Assembly: GCA_029964075.1 (NCBI GenBank)
Contig: CM057140.1
Span: 9,566,643-9,630,642 of the forward strand
From: Patiria pectinifera
Lineage: Eukaryota > Echinodermata > Asteroidea > Valvatida > Asterinidae
Reading direction: 5' to 3'
Length of the DNA stretch: 64,000 nucleotides
Part shown: positions 1 through 11,304 of the stretch, piece by piece
Layout: the number at the start of each line of letters is the position of its first letter
Position numbering within the stretch: position 1 is the first letter of the stretch
The notes under the pieces: generated by a model
What the model saw: only the letters and a program-made list of their open reading frames with translations
Databases searched by the model: none
Told to the model about the DNA's origin: nothing
Made by a program: the position numbers and the translations under genes

Positions 1-35
1 ATGTTCCCACAGTCAGGATTTTGGTATATAGCCTT

Positions 36-545
36 TATGTACAAAACATTTTTCAAAACCTGAATATGGTTTCATGTACAAAGTAATGTAACTGGGCTCA
101 AAGGCAGATCGGAGGGGGGGGGGGGGGGGGCAACGGGGACCCGCCCCCCCCCCCCCAAAAAAAACACCCTTTCTTAAATGACATTTCAATAAAGGCAGGC
201 ACTGCGTACACCACCATCTTTTCCTCAAAAAAAATTAGTATAGGTTAAAGTGGTCAGAAATTGCCTCAGATCGCACCACGGAGCGTCTAGAATCAAAAAC
301 ATTTTGGGGCCCTTATAATGCGGGCCCCAAACCCCTCATGGTAATATACAAAATATTTTTGAAACCTGAATGGTGATTCATGTACAAAGTAATGTAGATT
401 GGCTCAAGGGCAGATCTGTTGCAAAAAAGGCAGGCACTGCATACACCACCATCTTTTCCTCAAAAGAAATTGCCTCAGTTCACCACAGAGCATCTACAAT
501 CCAAAAAGTTTTCGGGCCCTTATTAAAGCAGGCCCCAAACCCCTC
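36..545. repeat. Two-copy direct repeat with G/C-tract insertion
   Basis: The stretch from about 36 to 340 is repeated imperfectly from about 344 to 545. Both copies carry a 'gaaacctgaat' start, a 'cactgcrtacaccaccatc' piece and a 'gggccc...ccccaaacccctc' end. The first copy is interrupted by a run of 17 G (114-130) facing a run of 13 C (144-156), which could fold as a GC hairpin. Similar 'gattcatgtacaa.gta' sequence recurs in the spacers of the other units (near 18.1, 34.2 and 49.2 kb), so this is the start of the G1 spacer. No gene is seen. Confidence 0.6.
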
Positions 546-1185
546 GCATTAATATTTTGAACCCACTTTTGGGGGACCAAAATTGTTTTTTGGCAGTCCA
601 AAAAACATTGTGCTCTGGATCTGCCCTTGGCTTGGCTGCTAATATGACACACAGAAAATTGTATAAAACACAGAAACCTGTAAATAGTTAAAAGAGATTA
701 TAATCTTGTTTTTCTTTTTTTTTTCCTTTTCTTTTTTCCTTTTTCCTTGTTTTTCTTTTTTTTTTCCTTTTCAAAATGATTTAAACAGCTGGGAAAGAAC
801 GAAATATCCAGACGCCACTTCAGTGGTTGTGCACAAAGTCTATGGAGAGTCAAGAGTATTTTCAAAGTATTTTCTGGCAAAATTGTCCTAAATGTTTTGT
901 AGTCCCAGATTCATGTCTTTTTAACATATTTGCAATGACTTGCATTTGCATGACTGACTGTAGTGAGATCATATGATGAAAAATTAAGTGGCGTCAAGAT
1001 GCAACATTCTTTCCAAAGGCTGTACGATGCATGTTGAAAGTGGGTTCCTGTTTGGTTTGCATGTAATTATTGGGTTCAGTGCATTTTATGCAAGACTAAA
1101 ATCCTTAAAATTGCTTTTTTTTATGCACAGCGTTATCCTTTTAAAATGATACCCCGAGCAGGGGTTTGCAAGTCAAGTCCTGTTA
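546..1185. other. Intergenic spacer with C/T tract
   Basis: No gene recognised. At 704-772 there is a nearly pure pyrimidine tract of T runs with interspersed C. The short open frames over it are low complexity and not credible. Sequence around 640-690 ('cctgtaaatagtta') matches the other unit spacers near 11.46, 18.15 and 49.25 kb. Confidence 0.5.
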
Positions 1186-1557
1186 GGCCAAAAAAAAAAA
1201 GTCTCCGGTTTCTGGTATGCGCGCGCGTCGCCGTAGCCATGCGCATCGGCAAAATGAAAAGTTTTCTTTTCAATAAAAGATGATGTCTCAAAACCACCAA
1301 ACTCACTGGTTTGACTGGAATCCTGCTGCTGCACAATTTGTGTTTTTAGATTGGGTTATGATCGAGAATATATAAGCTTTATGTGGCCTCTCCGCACTCC
1401 CATATATTTGCACTGAGTTTAGTCGGGCACCATTTGCAGTCATCAGCCGACATTTGAAGCAAAAAAGACAGGTAAAAAAAAAAAAAAAAGCCGCGTCGCC
1501 GCACCACTTTTTGGGGAAGCTCCATACCAGAAACCGGAGACTTTTTTTGGGGGGGCC
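1186..1557 (+). mobile_element. MITE, PIF/Harbinger-like, copy 1
   Basis: A 372-bp element starts GGCC plus an A run, then 'gtctccggtttctggtatg', and ends with the inverse of that sequence and GGCC. It is flanked by TTA on both sides (1183-1185 and 1558-1560). A three-base TWA duplication with GG-starting inverted repeats fits the PIF/Harbinger superfamily. Other copies lie at 33386, 37447 and 50390. It has no coding capacity. Confidence 0.8.
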
Positions 1558-2702
1558 TTAAGTTATGATGTTAAATTTTAGGGCAAAGTAAATTTGTTAG
1601 GATTAAGGCCAATGTCATAATTTGAATGTGAATTTGAAATGCTTTATTAGAATTCGTCAGCCAAAAGCTGAATTGCGCTCAAGAAAAATCATAAAAATCA
1701 CACATACTTAAAAAAGAACATTAGCAATGACATTAAAAAGCAATAATAGGAGAGCATTTTTTGTTTTAAAAGACTAATAACATCCAACGTAAAATGAAAT
1801 AATGAGCAATTACTTCTATTGGAGATAATATTGACTTTAACTAGAGTAGTGTTTAATATAGGGAAACATTAAACATTAAAAAAAGAGGTTATTTTCAAGA
1901 AGAAACAAGTTCTGCACCAGGTGGATTTACAGGCGGATTCACTAGGTTTGCAGTACTATTTGACCACACGCTCACATCATGAAATTAAATACTTCCCTTT
2001 CACTTTGAAATGAGATATGACTTTCACTAAGAACTTAAGAGAAACAATAACAAATCTTAGTTGATCATCGGTATCATGAAGTCATGCGGCCTGGTGAGAA
2101 CTTATTCTATAGAATTACTTAAAGTATTACTGAAGAATTTTTATTTTGCAGCTTAAATTTGTGGTGTACTTTAACATTAAAAGTGTATACTTATTGCTTT
2201 CTGAAGAAGAAAATTGTGTGTTCATTTCAAGGCATGGAAACACTCTGGCAAACTTCCCTCTCAATTACAGTTTGGAGGAGAAGACCTTTGTGTATAAGCG
2301 TACACAATAAAAGGTTTGCAATTTCACAAATTGCTACATGTCTGTTAGTTGTAACTGGTTGTAATCTGGAAATATTCTCAAGAGAATTCATTAAAAATTG
2401 AAGCTTATAACATAATTCTGAGGTGTTTTTTTATTAAAGTGACGAGTTCAAGTCCTTCATGTGTAAATAACTTTACTTAACGTCCCCAACTTCATCAACA
2501 TCCACCCCCCCCCTTGCAGGCCTGGTTTGACTCAATATTGATGGAGTATGATGGACTTGGGCCTGGAGACCTTAGAACAAAGCATGCATTGGAAGCAGTG
2601 TGATCGATGTATTTTGGCAGACTTGGTCCAGCACATGAAAGTAGGGAGTTAGGGTTTTTAAAGCAGTTAAAGTTGTCCTACTGCAGGTGCTGCAAGAGCC
2701 TT
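1558..2702. other. G1 upstream spacer
   Basis: No gene seen. The block at 2030-2420 is a diverged duplicate of the G5 spacer at about 35.66-36.06 kb (shared 'gcctggt..cagcttattct' and 'catggaaacac' pieces), so the G1 and G5 units were copied together with their upstream DNA. Confidence 0.5.
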
Positions 2703-3235
2703 TAGTCAAGGCACGCGTGTCTACCCGGACGCGTGGTGCCCCAGATTCTGGCACGAAAAAAGACCAGTGCAAGTGGCAAAGCCACAAGTGCCTTTACCAT
2801 CACGTGGAGCTAATCATTCTTTCATTTTTTCAAGTAATATGAATCATGCATGTATGCAGATATATGAACCAATCACCACAAAGAAGCCGGTTTTTTTTAG
2901 ATGATGCCACATTCGCGCAAGCGGGCGCGTGCAGGTGCGTGCGTGCGTGTGCAGGTACATGCGTGCGTGTGCGTGTGCAGGCGTGTGCGGGCACGCGCGC
3001 CGCAGGCGTTCTAACAAACAAGACGCGCACGCATTTTAGTGAATATTCACAACATGTAATGCATTAAGCATAACAATTTCTCTTCCAAATCGGTAGATAA
3101 ATGTAAAGAAAAACATAAGCGTTCTTGACGAGATATAAATAAAGGCCCTCGTGGTTTCGCCACTCGCACTGGTCTTGTTTCGTGCCAGCATCCGGGGCCC
3201 CACACTTCTGGGTAGAGCCACGCGGGCCTTGACTA
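2703..3235. mobile_element. Non-coding element with ~95-bp terminal inverted repeats
   Basis: The left end (TAGTCAAGGCACGCGTG, through to about 2795) is matched in inverse at 3140-3235 with scattered mismatches, so the element could fold into a long hairpin. Its interior holds an alternating purine-pyrimidine tract of GT/GC/CA steps at about 2916-3004. Outside the element the flanks resume sequence shared with the G5 unit. Superfamily not determined. Confidence 0.7.
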
Positions 3236-3410
3236 ATGGCTAGTGCAGCAAGTGAAATATCACATGATGCCACAATACTTCAGTGTGTACACCACTGCCT
3301 TCATCGGCTCCATTGTTCTCTCATACAACGTATTTTATGACACTATGGATCAATGAACATCGATCACAAGCGATCCTTGCAAGGTAGCCAAGTTTATAAA
3401 TAGAACTGTC
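3236..3410 (+). promoter_or_regulatory. Candidate G1 promoter
   Basis: Contains 'atcacatgat' near 3257 and a TATA element TATAAATAG at 3395-3403. The same order of motifs, with 'ctacgtgtatttctcat' downstream, lies ahead of G5 (37818-37944). Conservation between two array copies supports a real core promoter; the transcription start should lie some 25-30 bp after the TATA. Activity is inferred. Confidence 0.5.
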
Positions 3411-3424
3411 CTACGTACGCCCTA

Positions 3425-3655
3425 CGTGTATTTCTCATGTGGGGATTTCCTCAAGCGTACGGTTATGAGCAACACACAAGGATCTAATGTATGTTTTCGG
3501 CCCTGCCAGGATTTATTCTCCAGACGAGGCAGATATTTCTGTGGTTAAGCCGTATGTTGTTGTACTTGTGCATCTGTTCTACAGAAACTTGACATATAAA
3601 TTGTTTGTCTTCAGCAACCCTTCCTTACATCACAAAGGAATATTTCTGCTACCAG
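3425..3655 (+). other. G1 non-coding first exon (5' UTR)
   Basis: Sequence ending 'tttctgctaccag' is followed at 3656 by a consensus donor, GTAAGT. The same exon end and donor occur upstream of G5 (ending 38184). The left edge is approximate. The next splice site in frame with the family is the acceptor at 7850-7851. A short open frame over this exon (3487-3783) runs through the donor and is not considered coding. Confidence 0.5.
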
Positions 3656-4722
3656 GTAAGTTACATACGCATGCATTGCTCAGACATGTCCATGGTCTGT
3701 ACAGCAAGGGGCAATGTACATGTAGCTCATTTCCACTGCAAGGGAGGGGGAGAGGAGGAGAGGACATGAAATTCGGTTCTTAAAATAAGGGGCTAGAAAA
3801 TTTTTCCAAATGTGAACAAAAATAAACAAAACACAAAACTAAACTAGAGATTTGCGTTTTGTTGAGTTACAAACACATGATTGGGCAGAAAATTTAATTG
3901 GACACTGCCCAGTTAAGTTGCAAATGTTTTTTTTTTGTTCGAACAGAAAACGGATCACGAAATTCAGCCTTTACAGTAATACCATTTGTTTTAATTTGAA
4001 AAATAAAATGGATCTCTAGTGGTATGATAAATATCAGTATAGATTTTATATACACGTAGTTTCCGGTTTGATGACGTCACCAGTTTACATTGTTAATGTG
4101 CAAAATGAATTTTGATCTACATGTAGTTCAAAGAGGAAACATGTTCATCATGAGGTGAAAAGAACTTCTGAAAATATGGAAATTATACTGGAAATATTTA
4201 AGTGTATGTATTAATAACGCCATAACTTCCGTTTTGATGATGTCATAGCACTTGGAAGCCCCATGTCAACACTGTACCGGATATTATAATTTGTGCTAGC
4301 TTGGAACATGTTAGTCGTTACAAACGGGTCAAATGATTTGAATTAACAAAATTTAAAAAAATATAATTACTTATCATTATCAAATTCTGCCTACAATAAC
4401 TTCCGGTCTGATGACAACATGATTCTGAAACCTTCTAAAGTCATTTGTAGTTTTCTAAAGAACATATAGGGGCAGTGGTGTAGCCACCGGGGAGGCGGGG
4501 GGGGGGGGGGGCGACCGCCCCCCCCCATGAAACCTTGTCACCCCCCAGTCGCCCCCCACTGAGATTTTGAGTTTCTAAAAAAATTATCATTGATCTAAAT
4601 CTAAATAGTCGCGAATGATCCACATGATGACCACTGAGAAACGACCCTTCAACCGGCGACCGCGGACCAGTAAGCTGACAACCAGCGTGACATAGCGCAT
4701 AATGATAATCTCAAATGCGTAT
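3656..4722. other. G1 intron 1, left part
   Basis: About 1.1 kb without any gene between the 5' UTR donor and the retroelement. A small remnant with CAGTGG...CCACTG ends and G/C runs lies at 4473-4561 and looks hAT-derived. In G5 the corresponding intron is only about 680 bp, so most of this stretch together with the LTR element is extra DNA in G1. Confidence 0.5.
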
Positions 4723-5436
4723 TGTGACGGAATAGGAATTAAGTCACCAACTGTATGTTTTAAATATACTAGCACACTGTGAGTCACCCACACTTTGCAT
4801 ATAAGGAATCCTTGTTTCTGATTGGTCAATTGAGTTTATGCACAGTTGTATGGCAAAGAGAAGTTGTGCACTAGCTTATGGGGCTCAAAGTCTATAAAAG
4901 GAGCTGCAGGGCTAGGATTTAGAGTTGATTGCTTGATTCTCAGATGATTAGACTAATTGCTAAGGCTCTTGATTATGTGGAATGACATGACGGATGATGA
5001 TGATTAAAGGCTTGACCACCGTACTTGATTACTGTTTCTGTTCACCAATCACTAGTCTGTCTTAGGGTATAGGGTCTACTTAGGACTACGTCCAGGGCAA
5101 AGTCCCAAGGGAGATAAGTTGCTCCACCCACATTCCGACTCCGCCGACTCCGCCCACATTCCGACTCCGCCTATTCCGCCCCATTCCTACTCCACCCACA
5201 TTCCGACTCCGCTGACTCCGCCTACATTCCGACTCCGCCTATTCCACCCCATTCCTACTCCACTTCCATTCCCCTGCTCCATTGCCCTGACTACCAGTCT
5301 ACTGGCTGATCCGATCAACCAAGATGAGGGGATAGCCTGGTGCTGTGGCCCACCACTGCAGGGATAGGACACCATCGGGACGGCACGCTACCAACCAAAC
5401 CAGCCTGACGCAGGAGAGCTGGCACCCCACGTCACA
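4723..5436 (+). mobile_element. 5' LTR of a retrotransposon in G1 intron 1
   Basis: The 714-bp segment starts TGTGACG and ends CGTCACA, a perfect terminal inverted repeat of the LTR type. It has a TATA element (TATAAAAG, 4893-4900) and a pyrimidine-rich minisatellite of 'attccgactccgcc' units at about 5125-5275. It is followed by a primer-binding-site-like 'ttggtggcagcggtggg' from 5437. Related LTRs without internal sequence occur at 19442-20087 and, partially, at 12355-12600. Confidence 0.75.
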
Positions 5437-5510
5437 TTGGTGGCAGCGGTGGGATCCACCAGGAGAGAAACTTCAGTGGAATTCAGCAGCTGAAGGAAGA
5501 AGACAACGGA

Positions 5511-6803
5511 ATGGAACAAAGAGAGCAAGCAGTGCTTACACCGGGGAGACACCGAGTGGAAGAAGTCGACTCGGGAGTGGAGTTCCGGTATCAAGGCAGT
5601 GACTTATTTCCAGCGGCTGTGGGAAGTGCGGCGACGGGCGGAGCAAGCAGCATCCTTCAACCGGTCCAGGAAGCATCGCAGCTCCAGTTCTCTCCGATGA
5701 CATCCACCGTGAACCCAGGGCTGTTTCTAGGGAGATCGACAGGATGGACAACGGTTGGAGAAGAGTGGGCAAGGCAACCGATGGCGAGCATCAACCCTGC
5801 ACATCTTGAGGGGTCTCAACAGAGAACTCCACAACGTGGATGGATGGGAGAGCTGGGGGAACCAGCCGGAGGATCGCCGATGTTGAACCCACTGAGCACC
5901 TCTACTCCAGTGAGCAACTTACAGATATCAGGAGCCAGAGTAGAGCAAGCACCAAGGCTACCAGTGACGATCGGGAAGATCGAAAACTGGTGCCAGGGGG
6001 GAGCAGGAGCAAGGGAATATTCCACCAGAAGTGTGAATATTGGAACTTCCGCACCACCAGGAATCACTACCGTCAGTGGAGCATGGCAAGCACCACCGGG
6101 GTACGGCCCGTACGTGCCACAAGTCTTCAGCACTATGACGGCAGGACTGCGGACATCCCCGGGGTATGCAGCAGCAGCAAGGCAGTCTACAAGCGGAGCA
6201 AGCATAAGCACGGCTTCTGCTCAAGGGAGACCGTTTGAGGTGCCCGAAGCGGGAGCCGGAAGCGAGTACAGGCTGGTTTCAAGTGAACGGTCAAGCACGT
6301 GGAGTCCAGTTTTTGCTACCAAGATGGAGTCGAGTCAACCACAGCTACCGCCGAAGGTTTCCTCACCGATGAAGGTGGAGGGACTGGAGAAAGGGTTGGC
6401 GGGAGCAACAATTGGGAGCAAGAAACCAGAGGGGCCAACAGCGGAACAAGAGAAAAAGACAGGTGCAGGGGATGAGAAGATCCACCGAGCACAACGGAAG
6501 CCGAGTTTTGTTCCAGACAGATTTTCAGGGGACACTCCCTGGAGGGATTACAAGGCTCATTTTGAGTCTTGTGCCACGATCAACGCGTGGACCTCTGCAG
6601 AGAAAGCATTTTTCCTGGCAGCAAGCCTGAAGGGGCGGCCCTGGAGACAGAATCATTCATCAACTCCGAGAGACAGAGGCAGGGGGGCCAAGGTGGTCGC
6701 CAACCTCCAAGGACACATCGGTACGTCGAGACGGTCTCTCGAGAGGAGTTCAACCGGCATACACAGGGCATGTTGGAACAACTCAATGCATTGGAGGCAA
6801 TGA
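5511..6803 (+). pseudogene. gag-like open frame of truncated LTR retrotransposon
   Basis: An open frame of 430 codons begins 75 bp after the LTR end. The N-terminal two thirds are Gly/Ser/Thr/Pro-rich. Residues around 330-370 carry a gag-like block ('RFSGDTPWRDYKAHFES') of the kind found in Ty3/gypsy capsid domains. After about 6640 this frame reads nonsense while the overlapping frame takes up recognisable gag sequence, so there is a frameshift or internal deletion. No 3' LTR is present. A dead element is the best reading. Confidence 0.65.
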
Positions 6804-7569
6804 TAGCTGGCCTAGCAGAGGCAATGCACAGCAAGACCGCAGCTCCGAGGAGTAACGAAGGAGGAGTAAACGATGCTGGGATTCAGAGAGATGGAGGAGG
6901 AAGACAACCATGGGACATCGAAACCTGTCACAATTGCGGGGGCTTGGGACATTTCAAAAGAAATTGTCCAACTCCTATGAGCCGAGGATGGGCTACTGGA
7001 AACCCCAGGGGACTAACACAGCTAGTCGTGGGGAAGCCGTCTCTACCAGAGCAGAGCCAAGTAACCGACACGGCGACGACAAAGGCTACTCTCAAGGAGT
7101 CCAGTGGAGAAAATGAAAGAGGGGCATGGACGTTGACAAGAACTCCAAGGCGGACACTGCGGGAATTGAGGGACGCACAGCTGGCGGATTCTTCAATTGG
7201 GCCGATGATGCGGGCGATGGAGAATGGTGAGGAGCCAGTATGGGAAGCCATGTCGGAGGAATCAGCAGCTATGAAGACATACTGGGCTCAGAGGCAGCTA
7301 CGGATCCGGAATGGTGTGTTGTCACGTCAATGGAAGTTGGAGAATGGAAAACGCGGCAGATGGCAGATGGTCCTACGGCCCACATTTCAAGAGAAAGTTC
7401 TCAAGGAACTACACGACAGTAAAGTGTCACGTCACCCCGGTGTCTACAAATCACTGCAGATAGTGCGCCGACGCTACTACTGGTCGGGCATGACGAAGGA
7501 TGTACGGACAACAGCAACGAGGTGTGAGAGCTGTGGCCATGCGAAGTCCCATGGAAGAAAGGCTCAATT
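6569..7569 (+). pseudogene. Zinc knuckle joined to integrase N-terminus; pol core deleted
   Basis: This frame contains a CCHC zinc knuckle (C-x2-C-x4-H-x4-C, 6926-6967) typical of nucleocapsid. Further on it has the HHCC-type zinc-binding region of a gypsy-class integrase (H...H then 'CESCGHAKSHG', about 7400-7555). Protease, reverse transcriptase and RNase H, which should lie between, are absent, as are the integrase catalytic core and 3' LTR. G1-unit sequence resumes at about 7570 ('atgaaacattt', matching 38.25 kb in G5). This is a deletion derivative that cannot be autonomous. Confidence 0.75.
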
Positions 7570-7853
7570 ATGAAACATTTAGGCCTACTGTAACATTTTC
7601 AAATTATTTGCAGGCCCACAATAATTCAGGCATATCTTTCTTGACACCATCTTGTTGGTGCAAATACAACACCACCATCCCCACCCGTCTGCAAAAACAA
7701 ATACATTTTCAGATGTTAGAAAACATCCAAAATGAAAAATTTGAATGAAACTTACAACATTATGAGACAACAATCAGATACATGTTGAAGACCATGGGTA
7801 CCAGAATACAGAAACTCATTTTTTTCTTCTTCTCATTTCATGTCAATGCAGCA

Positions 7854-10800
7854 ATGGATGTTCAGCCTGGACACTGCTGGCGTTGTGAGAGGGTCCTCCC
7901 TCAACATTCAGTGCCTTGCGAGTTTTGTAAGATGGCGAAGTACTGCAGCACGCCATGCCGAAACAGAGACAAAGTCAGACATGGAAGTGTGGAGTGCCAA
8001 CTTTATGGGCTCAAAACATGTGCCGCATGCGGGAGGAGGGCTCCAAATATCAGTGAGGTAGGATACAGACAGAGTTTCGTTCTAAGTATGAAATATAATC
8101 GATGTACGTGGTAACCTTGCAAACAATGAGCACTGAGCCTTGTACAGTAAACTCTGGCCAAGTCGACATGGTACAACTTGCCAAATCACTCAAGTCGGCC
8201 GTCTGACGAAAGTGCCAATTGTCTCTAATGCATTTTTATTGAATTTTTAGTTCTAAGTCGGCTTTTATACGTCGCCATTTTGCTCAAGTCATTGTGTTAC
8301 TCTCGGTCCCCTTTCCACAAAAAGCATGACAAAATCCTTTGTTTAAGTTGGCATTTAAAAATCAAGCAATGGCATCGACTTCCTGCATGCACTAGTGCTG
8401 TTGGCAACATGTACCACTGCATTCGCAATCTAAAATGGGTTTCCCCAATACTGCATCGTGAGCACATCAGTACCAAGTACCCCTCTAGTCCTGCGCTCTG
8501 TCTATTTTTGTGGGATGTCTTATTGGACGATCCAGTCAATACGCACATTCAATTCGTAACTGTACACGTAATGTATGTGTACAGACTGTACGTTCAATAC
8601 CCCACGCATGCATTTAATTCATAACTGCGCATGTATGTATTATGTATTCGTAGTCTTCAGTACATTAGCTGCAATGCTACATTGTAATTTTTTTGTATGG
8701 ATCGACAAACAGTACCCCAGCCAATGATGATAAAAATCAGAAATAAATTTGCTGGAAACATGGAGGAATAAAAACAACTCAAGCAATAACGAGATAAATT
8801 AGGGTAAATCAAAGCCTATTAGTGCAATGAATCACATGTGAATAGGCCATTCATGCAATTCGGCAAAATGACACCTTACAGCAGATGTCAGCAATCGCGT
8901 AAGTCGTCACAAATTTCCGGGTCTCAAGAGTGCCGACTGTACTTGGGCAGCGTTTACTGCAGTTCATCAATCACAGGTCAATCACAAATCAAATTACAAG
9001 GTATGGCCAGTTCAGACGGGATGCACTTGACTAAAACTCTGATGAGAGATAGCATTAATCTCCTCCCGCATGATTCCAAATGAAAAGGATTGGAATTCTA
9101 GGAACTGGTTCAGGAAAATGGGATCTAGATGGTCTGATTATTATCTCGCCAGTTTAGTGCATTTTGTCACAAGTTGAGCTAAACAACAATTATTATTTTA
9201 TAGATTTTTTGTGCAAAGAGCAATTTAAGCAAGGGTTCACAAACTTAGATCTGAAATTTGTGGCTTTTGAAATACATGTATTTTAACTCAAATCTGGCAA
9301 AGAATTGTTAAGATGTTTTTTTCTCTCTTTTCTCAGTGTGCAGGTTGCAACAATGCGTGGTACTGCAACAAGAAGTGTCAACTGGGTAACTGGCCAGCCC
9401 ATAAAGCGTCATGCATTCGAGTAAAGCATACAATAAAGCAATTGTCTGTCGAGTTTGCGGGGAAAAATTCAAGATTGGCATGTAACGCATGGTTTGCAGG
9501 CACACCTTACTATGTTGGGAACACTCTAGCTGAAGACTTTCTTAAACTTGCCAGTAATGAGTTGTCCAATGAGATGGCCGATGAACAGTTGACCAGGGAC
9601 TTCCATGTCTTATCCGCTGGTTGCGGAGACTTGCGCAATACAGTGATGACAGCTGCTTCTTTGCCTGATAAGTACCGGGGAAAACTTCACATAACTCTGA
9701 ACGATTTTGACCCTTTTGTCATGGCAAGGAATGTGCTGTTTCTCTTCATGTTGGTCCGCTTTGCAGACACTGACTACATTGCTTCCAGTTTGACAACCAT
9801 CTGGTACTCACTCCATATTTCCAAGAGAGAGTACGACTTGATCAAGACAAGCTTGGATGAACTCATTCAGATGAGTGCTCAGCAACTCCACGACGCCACC
9901 AAAGGGCTGGTGAGTGTCCTGGATGAAGATCTTAGGTATCTGTGTCAGGTTTGGAAAGGATGGCAATCATTGGAATGTCTACGAGAAAAAAGATCCTCCA
10001 TTAATCTCAGAAAGCAGAGAAAGGCATTGTTTGAGGCTCAAGATGTGAAAACAGGTGTGAAACTATATGTTAATCGCCTGCCTGATGAGAACAAACAGTT
10101 CATGAAGGAGTGGTTTGACCACGCACTGTTTGTCCCAACTGAAAGTCCCCAAAACACACAACTGCCGTATGAAAATCCCACACTAACTGGAAGAGGCCAC
10201 AAAACATCTGCTTCACCAGATATAACGCCACCGGAAGATGTCGCATTTGTGTACTGTGTTGATGTAGCAACATTTCCTTACATTGTGTGGGACTGTTTGA
10301 GAGTAAAGGAGAACAACCCTGGAGCCCACCCCTCTCCGATGGTAATGTACCACAAGTACGTGACCAACCTCCTCCAGAAAGTCAAGAGTCTCATCCTTCA
10401 AGGAAGGCTCCTTATCCAGGTCTCCTTGGCTAACTGTCTGGACTTTCCTAATCACCATCAAACCTGGAGCATGCCCAACTATGACCGAATCTTCACCTCC
10501 AACCTTGCTGACTATGATGGAGTCGCTAAACTCCTACAGACATTCAAACAACTTCTTAATGCCAGCAACAGCGACTCAACGATTGTCACTCATCATTGGA
10601 ATTGGATGGAAGATGTACCAGGAGCAAATATTGAAACTTTTGCTTTTACAAGTGTGTTTCAGAGATGTAAAGAGTTGTGTATTATAGACACAGGTTCATA
10701 TACCGACGGCTACAACAACGTACGAGAGTATTATAACAATACCTCTCACTTTCTCCAGTATCTCCGAGCACATATCATGGCAGGGGGGCTTGGCATACCA

Positions 10801-10980
10801 TCACTCAAGGACGTACCATCATTTGAGAGTGTCAAGAAATATCACGGCCTCCAAATGCGTGACTTCCGGAAGGGACAGAACAAACTGGTTCCATTCCAGT
10901 ATAGGCTGAATGCAAGACTTCTTAACATGATGTGTGGATATAACAGAGCTGTGGAGTGGTGTCTGCCTGAAGGTAGTTAA
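7854..10980 (+). CDS. G1: two-MYND-finger, DUF4470-like protein, intact
   Basis: Coding exons are 7854-8057 and 9337-10980; acceptors AG at 7850-7851 and 9335-9336, donor GT at 8058, phase 0. The predicted 615-aa protein begins MDVQPGHCWRC. Finger 1 has C8, C11, C22, C25, C31, C35, H43, C48. Finger 2 starts at C56/C59 and finishes in the next exon with 'CAGCNNAWYC', so the intron splits it. Then come 'LSAGCGDLRNT', 'LNDFDP' and the conserved core of the DUF4470 region, and near residue 440 'YDRIFTSNLADYDG'. MYND fingers usually bind proteins, and DUF4470 occurs in DNAAF3; the function here is unknown. Closest copy is G5. AATAAA lies at 11019-11024. The 1.28-kb intron 2 (8058-9336) holds no other gene. 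Confidence 0.9.
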
Positions 10981-11213
10981 CAATAAGGGTCAGGACAAGC
11001 TAAGCAACCGCTAAGGCAAATAAATTCACTGCAAGCTGAATGAATCTCAAGTGGAAAGGATATATAAAATGTATATTACTGACAGAAATTACAGTGAAAT
11101 CTTGATCAGTCAAACCTCAAGGGAACAGGTTCAAATTTGACTTAAGTAGAGTTTTGAGTTAAGCAGGGTTATAAATCATTGTTTTACTACTGAAGGCAAT
11201 GGATTCTTTGTTT
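10981..11213. other. G1 3' UTR and downstream spacer
   Basis: Begins with 'caataagggtcagga', shared with the 3' flanks of the pseudogenes ending at 17612 and 48976. It carries the AATAAA signal at 11019-11024. Nothing else is recognised. Confidence 0.5.
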
Positions 11214-11304
11214 GACTTGCTCAGTTGGTAGAGCACCTGAATGGTAATCCAGAGGTCGCAGGTTCAAACCCTGCTCCAGTCAATTTCTTTGTTCAACCTT
11301 AAGC
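11214..11304 (+). repeat. tRNA-derived repeat (tRNA-Thr-like), forward copy
   Basis: A D-arm/A-box region ('ttgctcagttgg') and an intact B box ('ggttcaaaccc', from 11261) surround an anticodon-like 'GGT'. The acceptor stem does not pair (the 5' side is short by several bases) and the anticodon stem has mismatches, so this is not a functional tRNA. The tail 'ttctttgttcaacctta' accompanies the tRNA part in copies at 17.8 and 42.0 kb, which lie in reverse orientation; that fits a SINE. Confidence 0.6.

Larger units (their letters stand above)
4723..7569 (+). mobile_element. Truncated Ty3/gypsy-like LTR retrotransposon
   Basis: Overall extent of the element: 5' LTR, primer-binding-like site, broken gag, zinc knuckle and an integrase N-terminal piece, sense to the host gene inside intron 1 of G1. 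It lacks most of pol and the right LTR. The right edge is set by comparison with the G5 intron. Confidence 0.7.

Noticed and set aside
706-891. Phe/Ser-rich open frame
   Set aside because: Encoded by a simple pyrimidine tract.
2572-3067. Arg/Ala/Cys-rich open frames on both strands
   Set aside because: Produced by the GT/GC alternating tract and inverted ends of a transposable element.
3487-3783. 98-codon open frame near the G1 leader
   Set aside because: Runs through a donor site conserved with G5, where the frame is not kept.
5816-6238. Open frames on both strands over the gag region (131-132 codons)
   Set aside because: They are shadows of the GC-rich gag frame; no known motif, and the gag frame explains the sequence.
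11214-11282. Possible functional tRNA-Thr gene
   Set aside because: A and B boxes are present, but the acceptor and anticodon stems do not pair and similar degraded copies occur elsewhere; a tRNA-derived repeat is the better call.
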